64,000 nucleotides of DNA from Nageia nagi (taxonomy: Eukaryota > Pinophyta), in assembly GCA_050084985.1 (NCBI GenBank), contig JBITNC010000001.1, positions 108,066,001 through 108,130,000 of the forward strand. The letters are read 5' to 3'. Made by a program: the position numbers and the translations under genes. This document shows, piece after piece, positions 10,927 through 24,281 of the stretch; the stretch's first letter is position 1, and each line of letters starts with the position of its first letter. The notes beneath the pieces are model-generated. The model was not told the DNA's origin. It searched no databases and was given only the letters and a program-made list of their open reading frames with translations.

Positions 10927-11822
10927 GTTTATTTTTTTGCATAAAACTATAATGTAAGAATCCTTATGTACTCAATGTTGTTATATGGATAGTTTGATGG
11001 TAAAGGGAAATTGTCCAAGAGAATATTTAAGGATTCACTAGACCATTGAAATAATGGGATTTTGTTCAAATATATAGACATCCTTAATATGAAAAGTAAA
11101 AAAAGTATTAATTACATACATAATTTTTGGAGTAGCAAAGATGTTGTGGTGCATAGCTCACACTCAAAAGAAGTGTTAGGGTTTAAGTGAGAAAATCTAG
11201 GGGTTAGTTTACAAACAAACCAATAATTCAAACTAAGAATTAAGGGATAATAAAAGACTTAGTTAAGAATAAGGCTTGCAGATGGACCTAGGACATTGAC
11301 ATGGAAAAGAAACATAGTAAAATCCTTTATAGAATACAATAGAATGCATAACACTTTTAACATATGTGTTGAAAAGATTACAAATAATGTAGAAGGATAA
11401 ATAAATAAATAAGTTTAGGTAACATGGGATCTAATAACAATCATGGGATCAATGGATTGGGTAAGTAAGAGAATTAATGAGCTATAAAATCTAGCCAAAT
11501 ATTATAGGTTGAAAAATTACTTTAAAATTCGAAGTGTTGTACTTTGAAATGAAGGATGAAATCAAAGTGAAAAGAAATGCTACTCAAGTAAAACTAGTGC
11601 GTGATCATCACAGGGAACCACACGTTAGAGAAGTGGGATTGTGTGATGATCATGCCCTAGTACTTCATTTGGGATGATGATATCTAGATATATTACAAGG
11701 AATTAAAATGTATAAAAAATATGGGATATATGTTTCATGGATAATGACCCTCACATAGGAGTTATTTATAAAAAAAATAGATCTAAAATTTTAAGGTTTA
11801 GTATAAAGGGTAAGCGTTACAT

Positions 11823-11834
11823 TGGTATCAGATC
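11823..11834 (+). other. Giant-1 primer-binding site
   Basis: TGGTATCAGATC lies one base after the 5' LTR. It matches the plant initiator-Met tRNA 3'-end complement (TGGTATCAGAGC) at all but one base. The same motif, with the canonical GAGC, occurs in the elements at 39100 and 60701. Confidence 0.8.
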
Positions 11835-11926
11835 AAGTGTCGATTGTGAACTAGGGTAAAGTAATGTATAGCTAATAGTCTTGGCTTATTATCTCTTATT
11901 TTATAGGAAACTCTAGAAACATTGAG

Positions 11927-12620
11927 ATGGGTTGGTCTTGGACTTGGTTTCCTACCAAATATGATATCTTATCCAGTATTGAAGATGAAATTTCATTTTA
12001 TGGATTATGGGATACTTCAATAAATGATACTTTGAGGATTGAAAGGGATATACGTAAATTGCAAAGGATCAGATCCCAAGAAATATCCAAAATAACTAGA
12101 GAGAGACATCTTTCACCAATAGAATAAAATAGAAACCAGATCTCTAGGAAAAATGAATATCTAGCTAAGATAAATTAGGATTCAAGACCCTTAGTTGAAT
12201 GAAATAGATTTATAGAAGAAGTTATCTTTGAGGAAGACATTATAGGTGAAAAAATAACTCTCCATGATGATTCAAATGGAGAAAGTGTACTTGAAGAAAT
12301 TGTAAATTTTAAAAGTGCAATTCTCCTTCCTATAGAAGAAAACTCAATTCAGATCACACCACCACCTACTATTAGGATAAATCAAGAAATGAATTTATGG
12401 ACGATGATAGAAATATTGAATGCAATGAGTGCTAATGTACATATGGAAGAACTACATTTCATCAAAGGGATAGAAAATATAATGGACTAGACCCAAGTAA
12501 ATGCTTATCTATGTTATTTAATGCAAAATGTTTCAATAAAATTTTCTTTTAAATTTGAGTATGGCAAAATAACTTAGGAATTTAGAATGTATTTTAAATG
12601 TATATTTTATTTACTATAGT
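11927..12620 (+). pseudogene. Giant-1 internal ORF1, unknown family
   Basis: First frame after the primer site, beginning M-G-W-S-W-T-W-F-P-T-K-Y-D, in the position expected for gag. The same frame runs to 12620 with about six in-frame stops. The stretch between about 12203 and 12487 is open and acidic (E-E-D-I-I-G-E; D-D-S-N-G-E), ending in a Pro-rich T-P-P-P-T. An early Arg/Lys-rich block (R-I-E-R-D-I-R-K-L-Q-R-I-R) looks helical. I find no zinc knuckle, protease or capsid motif I can name. A decayed gag-like protein is the positional guess. Confidence 0.45.
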
Positions 12621-12959
12621 ATGGTAGGAAGAAAGAAATCACAAAAGGGAAAGAAATGGCAAAATACGATAAAAGTGGAAGCCAATAACAACTTTGTAGA
12701 TTTAGGAGATGATATAACCCTTCAAAACTTCTTAGAACTACTAAAAGAAAAAGGAAAGAAAAAGACACAGGAAGTAACCATTCAAGCTAAAGAAAATAAT
12801 GAGACAATCAACAAACCAAGTGCAAAAAAGAATTTTCCTCTCTTTTGTGGTAGGAATATGCCCGCTATCACCCTTGAAATCATCGACTATCTTCATGAAA
12901 TGAGTAATAAGATTTTGATATTAGATGAAGAACCTAAAGAAATGCTCAATGAGGAGTAA
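12621..12959 (+). CDS. Giant-1 internal ORF2, 112 aa, unknown
   Basis: Open 112-codon frame starting with ATG right where the ORF1 frame ends. The N-terminus is strongly basic (G-R-K-K-S-Q-K-G-K-K), then a leucine-bearing segment (F-L-E-L-L-K-E-K-G-K-K-K) and a second half with C-G-R-N-M-P and an acidic end (L-D-E-E-P-K-E-M-L-N-E-E). A basic, possibly nucleic-acid-binding protein is plausible from composition only. It sits in the interior of Giant-1, in another frame than ORF1, so it may be expressed by frameshift or splicing, or be a shifted continuation of ORF1. No known domain is recognised. Confidence 0.4.
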   Translation: MVGRKKSQKGKKWQNTIKVEANNNFVDLGDDITLQNFLELLKEKGKKKTQEVTIQAKENNETINKPSAKKNFPLFCGRNMPAITLEIIDYLHEMSNKILILDEEPKEMLNEE

Positions 12960-15817
12960 AATATAGCTAGTAATTAAGACCAAATGGAAGGGAAGGATTT
13001 CAATATGTATTAAATAAAACTAAATCCTTCCATAATGTAATGTTCCACATTTATATACTAGCTCTATTCTATGAATATAATCGATATCTTATGAATTATA
13101 AAAATTTTTACAACTTTATTTATTAAGCATGTAAAAGATGCACTAACAAGCCAAGTGGATAGCTTATAGAGGATTAGGATTTCACTCCAAAGAGGGATTC
13201 TTATGATTACATCATTGAATTTTCATTTCCATCAATAAACCCAATGGATATTCATCCTAGTCAGATAATTTTTAGTTTGCATAATAAAATTTATTAACAG
13301 ATAAATCATAATTGAATGATTCTAAAGCCTGATCAGATGTACTATATGTAGGAGGATCTAGAATAAAAGATATCATATTTTGAGATACAGCTCGAAAGTG
13401 ATAGAATGATGAAAATATATGGGAAAGAATCCAATTTCCTTATCACTTAGAAATCATGAAGGAGTAGGTAGTCTCCTAAGGTATATACTATAAGCATCAC
13501 CAAGAACAGATTATAGGGGATATGGAGAATAACTCTCCAAGTTAAATTAGGATAGGAAAATAACCAAATAAAGAAGAGTAAATGCTCATCAATTTTGAGT
13601 TGAGTGATAACACAATAGCCAAAATTATTTGTAAGATATAGAGAAACAATAGCTAAATCCTGATGAAGAAGGAAATCCATTACCTTTAAGGAACATTGTG
13701 AGAAGAAAGTGTGTACCCTATGATAGATAATGTTTTCTTATATTCCATCAAGAAGAGTAGTTAGATATGCTACAAAAGGATTCCTTCTATGAATCACCAT
13801 GCTTTGATAGCAAAATGCATTGGTAGAACATAAAATCTACCCATAAATTTATTACCTATCAAGATAAGGATGGATAATAATTGCAAGGAGATGTACAAAA
13901 GTATTCTTACGAGTGGTCAAAAAGACACAAACACTAAAATATCTTCAAGAAAAGTATAACGAGATAGTATTCGTACCCTCAAAGAGGCATCTAATAAGAT
14001 ACTAAAGACATTATTAAGGAATATTATGGCTGAAAAAGGTGCAATATGATATTGCAATTTAAGTTTGCACGTATGGTACCACATCCTACATAGTTAGTTA
14101 AAATTCTTAGGATTATGCCACTTGTATAAAAGTGTGTCAAATAACTAATAATGAAAGTGTAAAAGATGCAAGCTTTTGTGGAGAATGAGTTTTTACAGTA
14201 ACAATTGAAGAACATAGAAGAACTAATAGGGAATATTTGAAGAGAAAGAGAAGAATGTGAAATAATTTGGAAGTTTGTATCTTCAAAGTTAAATAAGTTG
14301 ATGATTAACCTCATTGACTAGGAGTGAAATTTGATCGAACAAATACAAGGTGTGCAAGAATAAGTATTCACACACCTTAGTGTCTCCTTATAGGAAAGAG
14401 AAAAATGGAGGACATAGGCCTGAAGGTACAAAAAATTATTATTTTGACATGGTATTAGGGTCTCTCTAGATTCATCAAAGTCACTGAATGATAAGGGTGA
14501 AAAGGAAGATGAATCTCAAATGGAGAGCCAAATGGGAGAAAGCCCCCATTTTCTTGAACTATTAATTGATCTAAATAAATAATTGAATTATGATTAAATT
14601 ATTTTATGTACTTTCAAAATATGATTAAGGATGAGTGAAAATAGGGAAAAAATCATAAAAGTCAATATTTTCTTATTTGCCTTTCTAGTTTGAGTTATAA
14701 ATTTTTAGCGGGAAAGATAATAATAAATCAACAGTGAATCTACTAGTACTACATACAAGTGAAAATCTTATAAGAATGTGTTACTAAGAAATTTTAGTAA
14801 AAAAATATTGTTTGACATAGAAAATGCTTTCTTATGCCAACAATTTATTATTGAAGGAGAATGGAGAGAATCTCTTAGGATTTAGAGAGATACTTTGAAT
14901 CAAGAAAAGATCATATTAATGATAAAGTGAAATCAATTGGAAATAGAAAACAAAAGGTCTCTTATTGAGAATAAGAACTTTAGGAACAAGTTCAAACTAT
15001 TCAAGAAAAAATGTTAATGAGTATTAGCACTTCCCTTAGGGAGATTGAGTTTTGTAAGGAGAAAATTCGATAGTACTAAAAACTTATAGCTCATTTTAGG
15101 ATAAACTTATCCCAAGATATGTTGATAAACCTTAATGATGGAAGTTTAGGTAACATTAAAATTTCAATGCTAAGCAAAAATAAGGATGGATCCTTTAATG
15201 ATGAATATATTGTTAATGTGTTCAATTGATAATAAATATGTGATGTTACAAGTAGCATTTATTGTTAGTCAATATTTTTCTTGAAAAGAGAACTCTTTGT
15301 AAAATTATTATTGATGATTTTATTTGATTCGAACCTAAGTACTAAGACAAAAGGGTATGAATCAAGATTTTTAATTGATATTAGGATAAAATAAGGGTTA
15401 TTGACCCAATTTTACACCTATTAGATCAAAATATAAGATCTAACATATACAAAATTATAATATTGTTTAGACCTCACATGTATAAGGGTAAGGTGGACAT
15501 TAAATAAACTTTTAAAATATGATGGTTTAATGGCTAATAATAAATAAAAAAATAATTTATTGTGAACCTTTATATTTTGAAAGATAGGGCAATGAACACC
15601 AAAAAAGAAGGGTTTGACCAATTCTAGTAGTTGATCAACCTAACCCACTTGAGGGTCAACTGTCCATTGACACATACTTAAGTTGTATCATCTTAAAATC
15701 CCTTGATAATATCAAATTCAATGTAAGAATTTGATTCACTATATTAGTACATGATGTGTATTTTCAGGTAATTTGATGAATTAAAAAGAAGGAAACACAG
15801 AGGATTATGTTGTTCCT
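12960..15817 (+). other. Giant-1 interior, decayed, no RT/integrase seen
   Basis: 2.9 kb of AT-rich DNA between ORF2 and the polypurine tract. A plus-strand frame from about 13332 to 14010 has long Lys/Arg-rich runs interrupted by about 15 stops, several of them TGA or TAG where CGA or CAG would fit. This suggests, without proving, a decayed basic protein. I searched by eye for Y-x-D-D, D-D-E and D-S/T-G motifs and found none. Confidence 0.4.
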
Positions 15818-15830
15818 AAGGGGGGGAGTA
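15818..15830 (+). other. Giant-1 polypurine tract
   Basis: Purine run AAGGGGGGGAG followed by TA and then the LTR start TGTAACAACCCC. This is the expected plus-strand primer just upstream of a 3' LTR and fixes the element's orientation. Confidence 0.85.
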
Positions 15831-16741
15831 TGTAACAACCCCTATTACACCTACAATTTTGAATGCCTTCAAAAATTTTGTAATGAACCACCTAATTTCA
15901 TTATGACTTGACTACCTTCGAAAATTTGAATATGATTGAGATCATAAGATCACTAATAATGAATAATTGTATGCAATATTTGTGTTGATGTTGGCTTTGA
16001 GATTATTATGACATAGGCTATAGGTCAACTTAACATAAGAATCAAGTTGGATATCCTAGGGAATCGAGGTGAGTTAGTTACAATAACATATTGGTAAGAG
16101 TGAGGAAATGAATAACATTGATTCATTGATAGCCCATAGGGACCTTTGTAAATCATATAGCTTCATATCATAATTATTTTGCATAATATTCGATCCTTAT
16201 GGTAAGTTTAATGTTTTTATGTGCACTAAAAAAATTTACCTTGCAGGATGGGCGATCTTTGTAGGTAAACTTGTGTGCTAAAAATTTGATGTGCATGCCT
16301 AAATTGCTTTGGAAAATTAATTAACTATTTTTGAAATTTGGAAAGAATATTCCAAATATTTAAATTTGAATTTTCATCAAAGAGTTTTATTTTTTACAAA
16401 AAATAAATTCTAGAGTTAGGTGAAAATAAAATTTAGGGATGACTATTTTGGTATTTTGTGGTAGTTGAAAGGCTATTTTGGTATTTTGCAAAAATAATGG
16501 AGGGAATATCTTCATACATTTTGGTCTTTTATGTTAGGTGTATAAAATTATTGATAAACCTCTTCCATACATTTTGGTTCCTAATATGAGGTGTGCAAAT
16601 TATTTTGTAGGACATGGGACTTACAAACAAATTTGTCAAAATTCTACCACAAAAATAATAAAACCCCTATCCCTCATGAACAAAAAAAGTGTGAGGTGGA
16701 CAAATAGTTAAATTTTTGGATGGACTATACCAAAATTTGGT

Positions 16742-16749
16742 TATAAATA
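16742..16749 (+). promoter_or_regulatory. Candidate TATA box in LTR B
   Basis: TATAAATA at the site equivalent to TATAAAAA in LTR A; context 'ttggttataaatacc'. Confidence 0.35.
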
Positions 16750-17288
16750 CCTCTAGTATAACTCTTAGAAAAATATATCATATCATTCATGCACTTCTCC
16801 CTCTAGAGTCTCATGAAGGAAGGAATATCTCTTATTTCTTTTCTAGGTGATTTTCATTTTAGCCACTAGTGCTAAAATGCTAAGTCTAAACTTTGAGTTT
16901 TATTTGACAATTTTTAAGTGTATTTGAAGGAAGGAATGCTTGTTTAAAAGTTTGTGATATTATTAATAGGGTTATTTAGTATTATTGGTATTACATTATT
17001 TTGTACCATTCGAGAAGTATAGAATTTATATGACACTTTTGCATTTGAATATAATGTACATTTTGTCTACATATGGTTGGAGAAGGGGTAAATAATTTAA
17101 AATTTTTGTCTTATTTAAAAAGGGATGTCACGGGTGAATAATTATGTGAGATGTCATTTAAACATAATATAGAGTTTTCTAATCAATAACCCTCCCTCTT
17201 GGATCATGTTAGACCATGTAATGACCATCTTGAAGGTCACATGAGCATTTTTGAATATATTTTTATGTTGCATGAGTCTATGGTGAAG

Positions 17289-17764
17289 TGATTCCTTACT
17301 GAATCATAGTTATTTTGGGTCATAATTTTCCCATTATGTGCTAAGAAATGAGCTCCTCTCTTTCTTCAGAATGTTATCGAATATCTATTCATCACTCCCT
17401 ATTGAATATAGTTTTTATAGTAAGGTAGGGGTTGAGTCTCCTAAAATTTGCCTCCAATATCCAAATCATAATTTTTAAAGGGACACACTAAGTCGATTCT
17501 CCTATAATCGATGTAGTAGCCTACCACCATTTTCTCCTCCATTATCAAAGGGAGTTATATGAATTAAATATGACCTCTTGAACCATTAGTACATCACAAC
17601 TTGATGCCAAATCATGTTGGTGGTTCTCTTTTATGAGAATAAAGATGTTTCACTTCCTGAATGGGGTCCTGTGACTTGAAACAACTATACCTATGTCCAC
17701 ATGGATAGAAACTAAGGACCAATATTTGCAATCTATGAAATCATGTCTTTATCATCCATATTAT
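17289..17764. other. LTR B-specific segment, no gene
   Basis: About 500 bp present in LTR B but missing from LTR A, where 'gtctgtggcgaca' runs straight into 'cgttttacatcc'. No ORF or repeat family recognised. Its right end merges into the PPR fragment, so LTR A most likely suffered a deletion that trimmed its PPR copy. Confidence 0.6.
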
Positions 17765-18345
17765 CAAATAATTCCAAACCTTTTGTATTTTTCCATGTTT
17801 TACATACATGTATATTAGGGCATTCATAACCACAACATTCGATGAAAAACCATTTTTATCTACTCTTTGATGGATGTTCATACCTTCTTTTGGAGCTCCC
17901 ATGGTGGCACATGCTAGCAGAATGTTGGAAAAGGATTCTAAATTTTGGCTCTACTCTTAACAATTTCATATGCATAAAATTCTATAGAGCCTTCTCTGAA
18001 AACCCATTTTGTGCATATCCTATGATTATTATGATCCATAAGATTGCATTTTGAAGAGGTATTTTATCAAAAATTTCATAGGCCCTTCCAACGTATCCAA
18101 TTTTTGCATATCCTATGATCATTGTAGTCCATGAGACTACATTTCAAAGAGACATTTTGTCAAACAATTCATAGGCCCTTCCATGTATCCATTTTATGCA
18201 TATCATATGATCATTACGGTCCATGAGATTGCATTTTGATGAGGCATTTTGTCAAATAATTCGCAATCCCTTTGAACATATTTATTTTGTGCATATCCTA
18301 TTATCATTACAATCCATGTGCCTTGTTTATTTTTCCAATGAGCTA
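17765..18345 (-). pseudogene. PPR gene fragment inside LTR B
   Basis: Second copy of the captured PPR fragment, minus strand, collinear with 8765-9335. It reads about three to four motifs with S-W-T-A/T-I-I-G-Y-A-K-x-G-Y-V-G-R-A patterns, then M-G-A-P-K-E-G-M-N after frame correction, and V-V-M-N-A-L-I-Y-M-Y-V-K near 17800. It extends about 35 bp further 3' than the LTR A copy. Stops and frameshifts are present, so it is non-functional. Confidence 0.8.
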
Positions 18346-19192
18346 CATCATTTGTTATTAAGTAATAAACTTCAAAACATATTTTAAGTCACTTTTATCT
18401 TAGACATCTCTATTTGTCAGAATGCTCTATTAGCTAATTATTTTCTAAAAGACCTCCAAATGACATGATAATGGATGCACCATAATATTGAATTTATTGT
18501 CGAACAAAATAAATCCTTCTCTATTATTGTAGATGAGATCAAAAATATAAATTAGCCTTACCTCGTTATTTCTAAGAATTTAAAGAAGGAAAACTAGATT
18601 GTTATTTTCAATTTCTAAGTTGAAGTTATTTCATTTCTTTTCAATATAAGTTATTTCCAAATGGATGCAAAGCATCCCCAAAGCTTTTTTTTATTTCCAT
18701 ATTGATCCCTAGCATCTCCAAAACTAAATTAGTGTTCATAGTATTAAGATTTCAAGGTTGGAGAATCATGGTAATTAGAAGTATTAAAGTATGTGGTCTT
18801 GATTATGACATTTGTAAAGTTGGGCAGTTATTGATCTTATATATAGATTGGATATTTGCAAATGCAATAAGTCTTTTAGAATAATATAATTATATTAGTA
18901 TGATATATATTATTTATTAATAATAAGAATTTTCTTCAAATGAAGGGGTTTGATAGTAAAAAATATATATATAGTAGAACATTTGCATAATTTAAAATGG
19001 GAAAATTTGTGGATATAGTATTATTTCATCGAAGATTTGATGCATGTAAAATTATAGATGATATGACTAAAGTATGAAACTTTACCCTACAATCAAGGAA
19101 GGGAGATAGTTCTAATAAGAACATAAAACCTCTTGATATCAAAGAATAGGGTATTAACTATTGATTGTTGACTAAATTATATGTGAAGGAAT

Positions 19193-19300
19193 GAATTATG
19201 ATGCATCTAGGGTAGGATGTATTTTGCTCATAAAAAGAGCTATCCTAATCCTCATATGCTAAAGTCCTTCTTAGTACTTATGACCAACCAATCTTGGAAC
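19193..19300 (+). pseudogene. Possible gypsy RNase H scrap in LTR B
   Basis: Counterpart of 10261-10370: N-Y-D-A-S-R-V-G-C-I-L-L-I-K-R, then a one-base frame break before the K-V-L-L-S-T-Y-D-Q block. Support is weak and rests on the shared D-A-S pattern. Confidence 0.3.
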
Positions 19301-20048
19301 CTTAGTATGATTGAGCAAAAATAGGATGGCATGAAGATACTTCAGATGAAGATGAGACAAAGACCTTCCATGTAATAGCACTTCTTGGATGTAAACTACA
19401 TAATTAATATGTTGTATGTAATTTTATGAAATAAATAGCATATTACTATTAGTATCATTATTTTGATATTTTCATGATGTAAGTTAGGGCATAAGAGAAT
19501 TAAATTTAATTAAGTGCCAAAGGGTACCAAGGCAAGTAGGCAACATGTCCATGACAAGTTATACTAAATATGATTTATTCCATCCAATATTTATATTTTT
19601 GATTAAAACTATAATGTAATAATCCTAATGTACTCAATGTTGTTATATGGATAGTTTGATGGTAAAATAAAATTACACCAGAGAATATTTAAGGAATCAC
19701 TAGACCATTGAAATAATGGGATTTTGTTCAAATATATAGACATTATTAATATGACAAGTAACAAAATTATTAATTGCCTACATAATTTTTAGAGCAACAA
19801 AGATGTTGCGGTACATAGCTCACACTCAAATGAATTTTTAGGGTTTAAGTGAGCAAATATAATGGTAAGTTTATGAAAAAACTAATAATTCAAAGTAAGA
19901 ATTAAGGGATAATAAAATACTTTAGTTAAGAATAAGGCTTGAAGATGGACCTAGGAAATTGACATAGCAAAGAAACTTAGTCAAATCCTTTATAGAAGAT
20001 AATATAATGTATAACACTTTTAACATATGTGTTGAAAAGATTACAAAT

Positions 20049-21067
20049 TGTTTACTCAAAAAATAACCCTGCATGCATACATGATGAGAGATATCACAAT
20101 CAACACCATTCTCTATTAGTTATGAGTAAACTTCAATTTTGATTATAGATTTTGCCTCCCATGGAGGGCTTTAGTATAATAGATGATATGGGCCTCTTGG
20201 AGGCCATCTTTGCTATTGTTTGCAAGCTCCAAGTAATTGTGAAACTTGCAGAACAAAGAGAATAATGTTGATTTCTTCTTTTTTTTGGTTCTTTGGCTCT
20301 TCTTTGCTCAAATCAATTGTTGTTCTTGTAAATCCTGCACATACATAAACAACACATCAAGACATACTTGCTCACATAGTTTAAAATGTATGGAAGTATA
20401 ATAAAATACAAGTATGAAAGCATGGAAAAATGAAATGCATTTACTTACTAAAGTTTGAATGTATTCAATCTCAATTTTTTCTACTTCACTATTGAAGGCT
20501 TATTTGTAGATTTTGAAAACTATCAAAGTTGCTATTTTTTGGGGTAAAAATCTAGATGAAATGCATATACAACCTTCTCATCATCCTAATACAAAGTGGG
20601 AAGGTGTGGGATGATAAGATATCACTCATCATTTGCTTTATTTCCCAAATGCTTTAGTTTTTTTATATTTTTAACTTGATTTTACATGTTTTAGGGTCAC
20701 TGATGATTGGGTTTCAGGCACTGACAATCAGACAAAATCATCGATAATTGGGCTTGAGTTAGAATTTTTTCCCCAATTTTCAAAAGGCCATAACTCATAA
20801 ACTATAATTTTGTTTTCTTTACCATTTGAAGCATTTAAAAGAGGGTGAAGAGTACATCAATATAATGTAATAAAATCAATAAAATAAGAAGATTTAGGCA
20901 TCTCATTTTAATAATTTCTAAAACCTCTTTTTTAATAGAATTAAATCTTGATTTTGAGCTAAGTAATGATTGTTCCATGATATAGCATTCGATAATTAAC
21001 CCCTATGATAAGATTCATGATTGATTTGATGTGTCATAAGTGAAAGGTATATTTTAGGGTGTCTATA
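20049..21067 (-). repeat. Gypsy-2 3' LTR
   Basis: 1019 bp; plus-strand start TGTTTACT, plus-strand end GTGTCTATA (CA changed to TA; the other LTR ends GTGTCTACA). In element orientation it starts TATAGACACC for an original TGTAGACACC. It lacks a 19-bp stretch present in the 5' LTR near 32970. Confidence 0.85.
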
Positions 21068-21083
21068 TTTTACCCCTTTTTGA
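21068..21083 (-). other. Gypsy-2 polypurine tract
   Basis: Minus-strand purine run TCAAAAAGGGGTAAAA directly before the 3' LTR start. It establishes transcription from right to left. Confidence 0.75.
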
Positions 21084-22077
21084 ATTATATATTGTTAGAA
21101 GCAGAAGGTAATTCAAAAACTTTGCCTATGTGAGAGGGGGTGCAATCAAGTTCTAGACTTGTGTTCTTGATATTGGGTCAAGATTTTGAATTAACTTATT
21201 CTATATGAATAAGCTAAATTTTAGTGATTGGATTATGACTAAATCCATTTTTTTATTCTTTTATATTTGACACATTTTGAAAGCAATAAGGGTTGCAATG
21301 CAAGGCATAACTTAGGCAGTTATCACTATAACATTGTGCTATGTTGGCTAGATATAGATGAAGTCTTATCTATCAAACATATGCCATATCTAGCATGTGA
21401 TAAAGAAGCTCCCTTGCAAATACAAATCTTTGATTATTCTTCTTTTTTCCCAATAGGTGGGTTACTTGATGATCTTGCACAAAATTTCATCCAACAATTT
21501 TAATCATTTTCAAACCCATCCTTCTTTTCTCTGTTAAAAGAAGGGTCATTTTTCGAATTCAGAGTTACTCAAGAGTTTTGGGTATTTTAAAAACACTTGG
21601 CTTTGGATCAAGTCAACAAGAGAAAAACTTATTTCTATTTTGTATTTGACACTTTTTTTTTAATTTTTAGGATTTTAATAGTTTTATATATATATATTTT
21701 TTTGCATGAGGTATGAAAGATAATTTTCTTGATGTTGCCTCATAAGCAACCCTGAACATAGGTATTTCATTTGGATTTTTGAGTATGAGCATTTTAAGTA
21801 TTTTGCATTTTTATCACAGTCTTAAGTTGAGTTTATGCGAGGAAGAGCTTTAAGAACTCATTTTGTCATTTTTTCATCATTTTTTTAAAAGTTGTTTATA
21901 ATTTTGGAAAAAAGAATAAAGAATATATGCATGAGAGTGCTAAAATGGAGAGGTAAAATACATTTTTTCTTTTTGGATTTTTTGATGATTTTTTATTTTT
22001 TATTTTTTATTTATTTATTTTTTAACTCATGGAAGGCATACGAAAACACTAGAGGTAGGGCTTTGAATTTTTTAGAT

Positions 22078-22122
<45 letters not shown>

Positions 22123-24237
22123 TGGTATTTACAATATGTTATAGGAACACATGGGTTAGAAGGGGGGCTTATGATTTTATTTTTGTGATTGTACATCTTG
22201 AGAGACTTGGAACATGTCTTCATTAGTTTGATCATGGTCTTAGTGATGTTATGGCATCTCACAAGATTTGAGCAATCGTTTTGATTTTATAATGAGGCTA
22301 TTATATAACTTCATCAAATATATTGTCAAACTTAATTATTATAACCATAACTAAGTATGATTCATGTTTTCTTGTAGTAATCATGCAGGATAAATCCTAA
22401 AGTTGTGCTTGTATATATCTACATATGTCATTATTTTGAGACAAGTATTGTGATAGGAAGCATTTTTAGGTATATATGTTCAAGTTTAAATATTTTCTAT
22501 TATCCCATAAAAGGTGGTTTCATGATGATGTTTTGCAAGAAAACAAGCAAATCATGTTACTTAAGATCTGATGAATTTAATTTGGCTAACCTCTTATATG
22601 AATTTACCTTGCGATATCAATGCTTAAAGGTGAATACAAGTGATTTGCTTTTGAAGTCATAGAGAATTATAGTTTCCCCAATCATGATCGAATATGAACT
22701 TTAAATAATTGCAATCAATGCATTTTTAAAATAATAAGATTGTACATCAAAACTACACTTGTGTTTATCTCTATACTATGTGCTATTATGATGTAGGTAT
22801 GTGACAATACTATAGTTCATCTCCATATACCATTTTGAAGCTAGGACTTGATAAGGAGCTTGTTTTACGTATACAACCAATTTTGATTATTATACTTTCT
22901 ATCCCATTAGAATGGGTTTTGTGATAATCATTTTGCAAAAGTCATTAGAATCATGTATTTCCATAATTAGGCTTTTTATATTAATAAGTTGAGTGTATTA
23001 TCTTTCAAATATTGAGGCAAAAAAGAGACAACCTAAGTTGGGTGTCAAAATGATTAATAATCATGTGCATTTTTTTATGAATATTAAGTATACAAGTATC
23101 TAATTATCATGGTATTATTGATGTTGAAAATGTTTTTTCCTTTTTTATGTTATAGACAACTATAATTGCCCCAATTCATGAATATATATATAACTTTTGA
23201 TTTTGTAATTTGATAATGTTTTGCACTTAGTTGATGTACATCTTAAAAGAGTTGCAATCATGTTTGTGCTATGTGATCGCGGTCTTACTTCAAGCATGAT
23301 GTCAATCTTAGCATTATGGCTCCCCTTAAGATGAATAAGAATTCAGTTTTTTTATTTTCAACTATTGATTATTCTTTTACAAATATCTTTGAAATATATA
23401 TATTCAAGATAAAAAATTATTAAGTTACACAAAGCCTAAGTAACAATATTCCTCCTCAATCATTTATATGATGAAAAAAATTAAGTTTATTACAAAGATG
23501 ATGAAAATTTTTGACACAATGATAGATGATAAAAATGCATATTATTATATTTGTTACTCATTCTTAAGAGAATTAAAACCATGATTGATAATTGATTATG
23601 GGCTTACATCAATATGCCATATAGCGATGGTGTGACATCTCTCAAGATGGTGGAGGCAACAAAAAATAATATTTAAAACATAATAATGAGGATATTGGAA
23701 AAATATAATAATTATAAGTAATGAAATTTATAAGTTAATTAAAATTATTCATGATATTAGTTGTTCAAATTTTAACAAGGATTAAGATTTATGATTGTAT
23801 ATCTTTAAGACACTTAGAACCATTTTTGCTAGTTAGTGGGCTTAGTTCAACATGCCACATAGCAGAGTTATGGGTCTCTCAAAATTGAAAAATTATTTTA
23901 ATTGATTTTTTTTTTGAAACATAACATGATGGTTATAATACAAATTTTAATTTTTTCAAATGTATTTTATGGATTTTAGATTTTGAATATTTAATATTAA
24001 TGATACCTCATCAAGGAATCATGATCAAGGAAAGGATGTTGATTGCCCCCCATCAAAGATTCATGATAGGATTGTTAGTTATTTTCTATCGGATAAGAAT
24101 ATTAAATTTTATATTTGTTGCATATTTTTTAATTCTTATGATAAAAATAAAAATAAAATTACATTATTAGATTGCATAACTTACCAAACTTGGCTATTTA
24201 AAGTATTCTATGTATAAGGGGTATGGGATATGGTATA
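21084..24237. other. Gypsy-2 3' region, no gene
   Basis: AT-rich with poly-T runs (e.g. 21655-21700, 21985-22022) and short ORFs without recognisable domains. This is where a polymerase gene would be expected; no Y-x-D-D or integrase motif was found on either strand by eye. Confidence 0.5.
22082..22122. repeat. (TG)n(TA)n microsatellite
   Basis: A TG run of about 28 bp (22082-22108) followed by TA repeats to 22122. Short ORFs across it on both strands are compositional artefacts. Confidence 0.95.
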
Positions 24238-24281
24238 ACACATTAGTTTATGGGTTGATGGTAATGATTGTAACAAGAAAA

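Larger units (their letters stand above)
7324..11821 (+). repeat. Giant-1 5' LTR (LTR A), 4498 bp
   Basis: Starts TGTAACAACCCC and ends AAGCGTTACA, giving inverted TGTAAC/GTTACA tips. It aligns with 15831-20048 plus 33610-34035 along its whole length. Compared with LTR B it lacks about 500 bp (equivalent of 17289-17790) and has gained an inverted duplication plus AT tract (9715-9950) and a SINE (10664-10915). It contains an antisense PPR fragment and a short RNase H-like scrap. Confidence 0.8.

Noticed and set aside
7324-20048. Simple tandem segmental duplication instead of LTRs
   Set aside because: Primer site, polypurine tract, TGTAAC/GTTACA tips and matching host flanks all fall exactly at the repeat ends, which a plain duplication would not produce.
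22077-22262. ORFs with T-H-T-H or V-C-V-C runs
   Set aside because: They translate the TG/TA microsatellite and have no other support.
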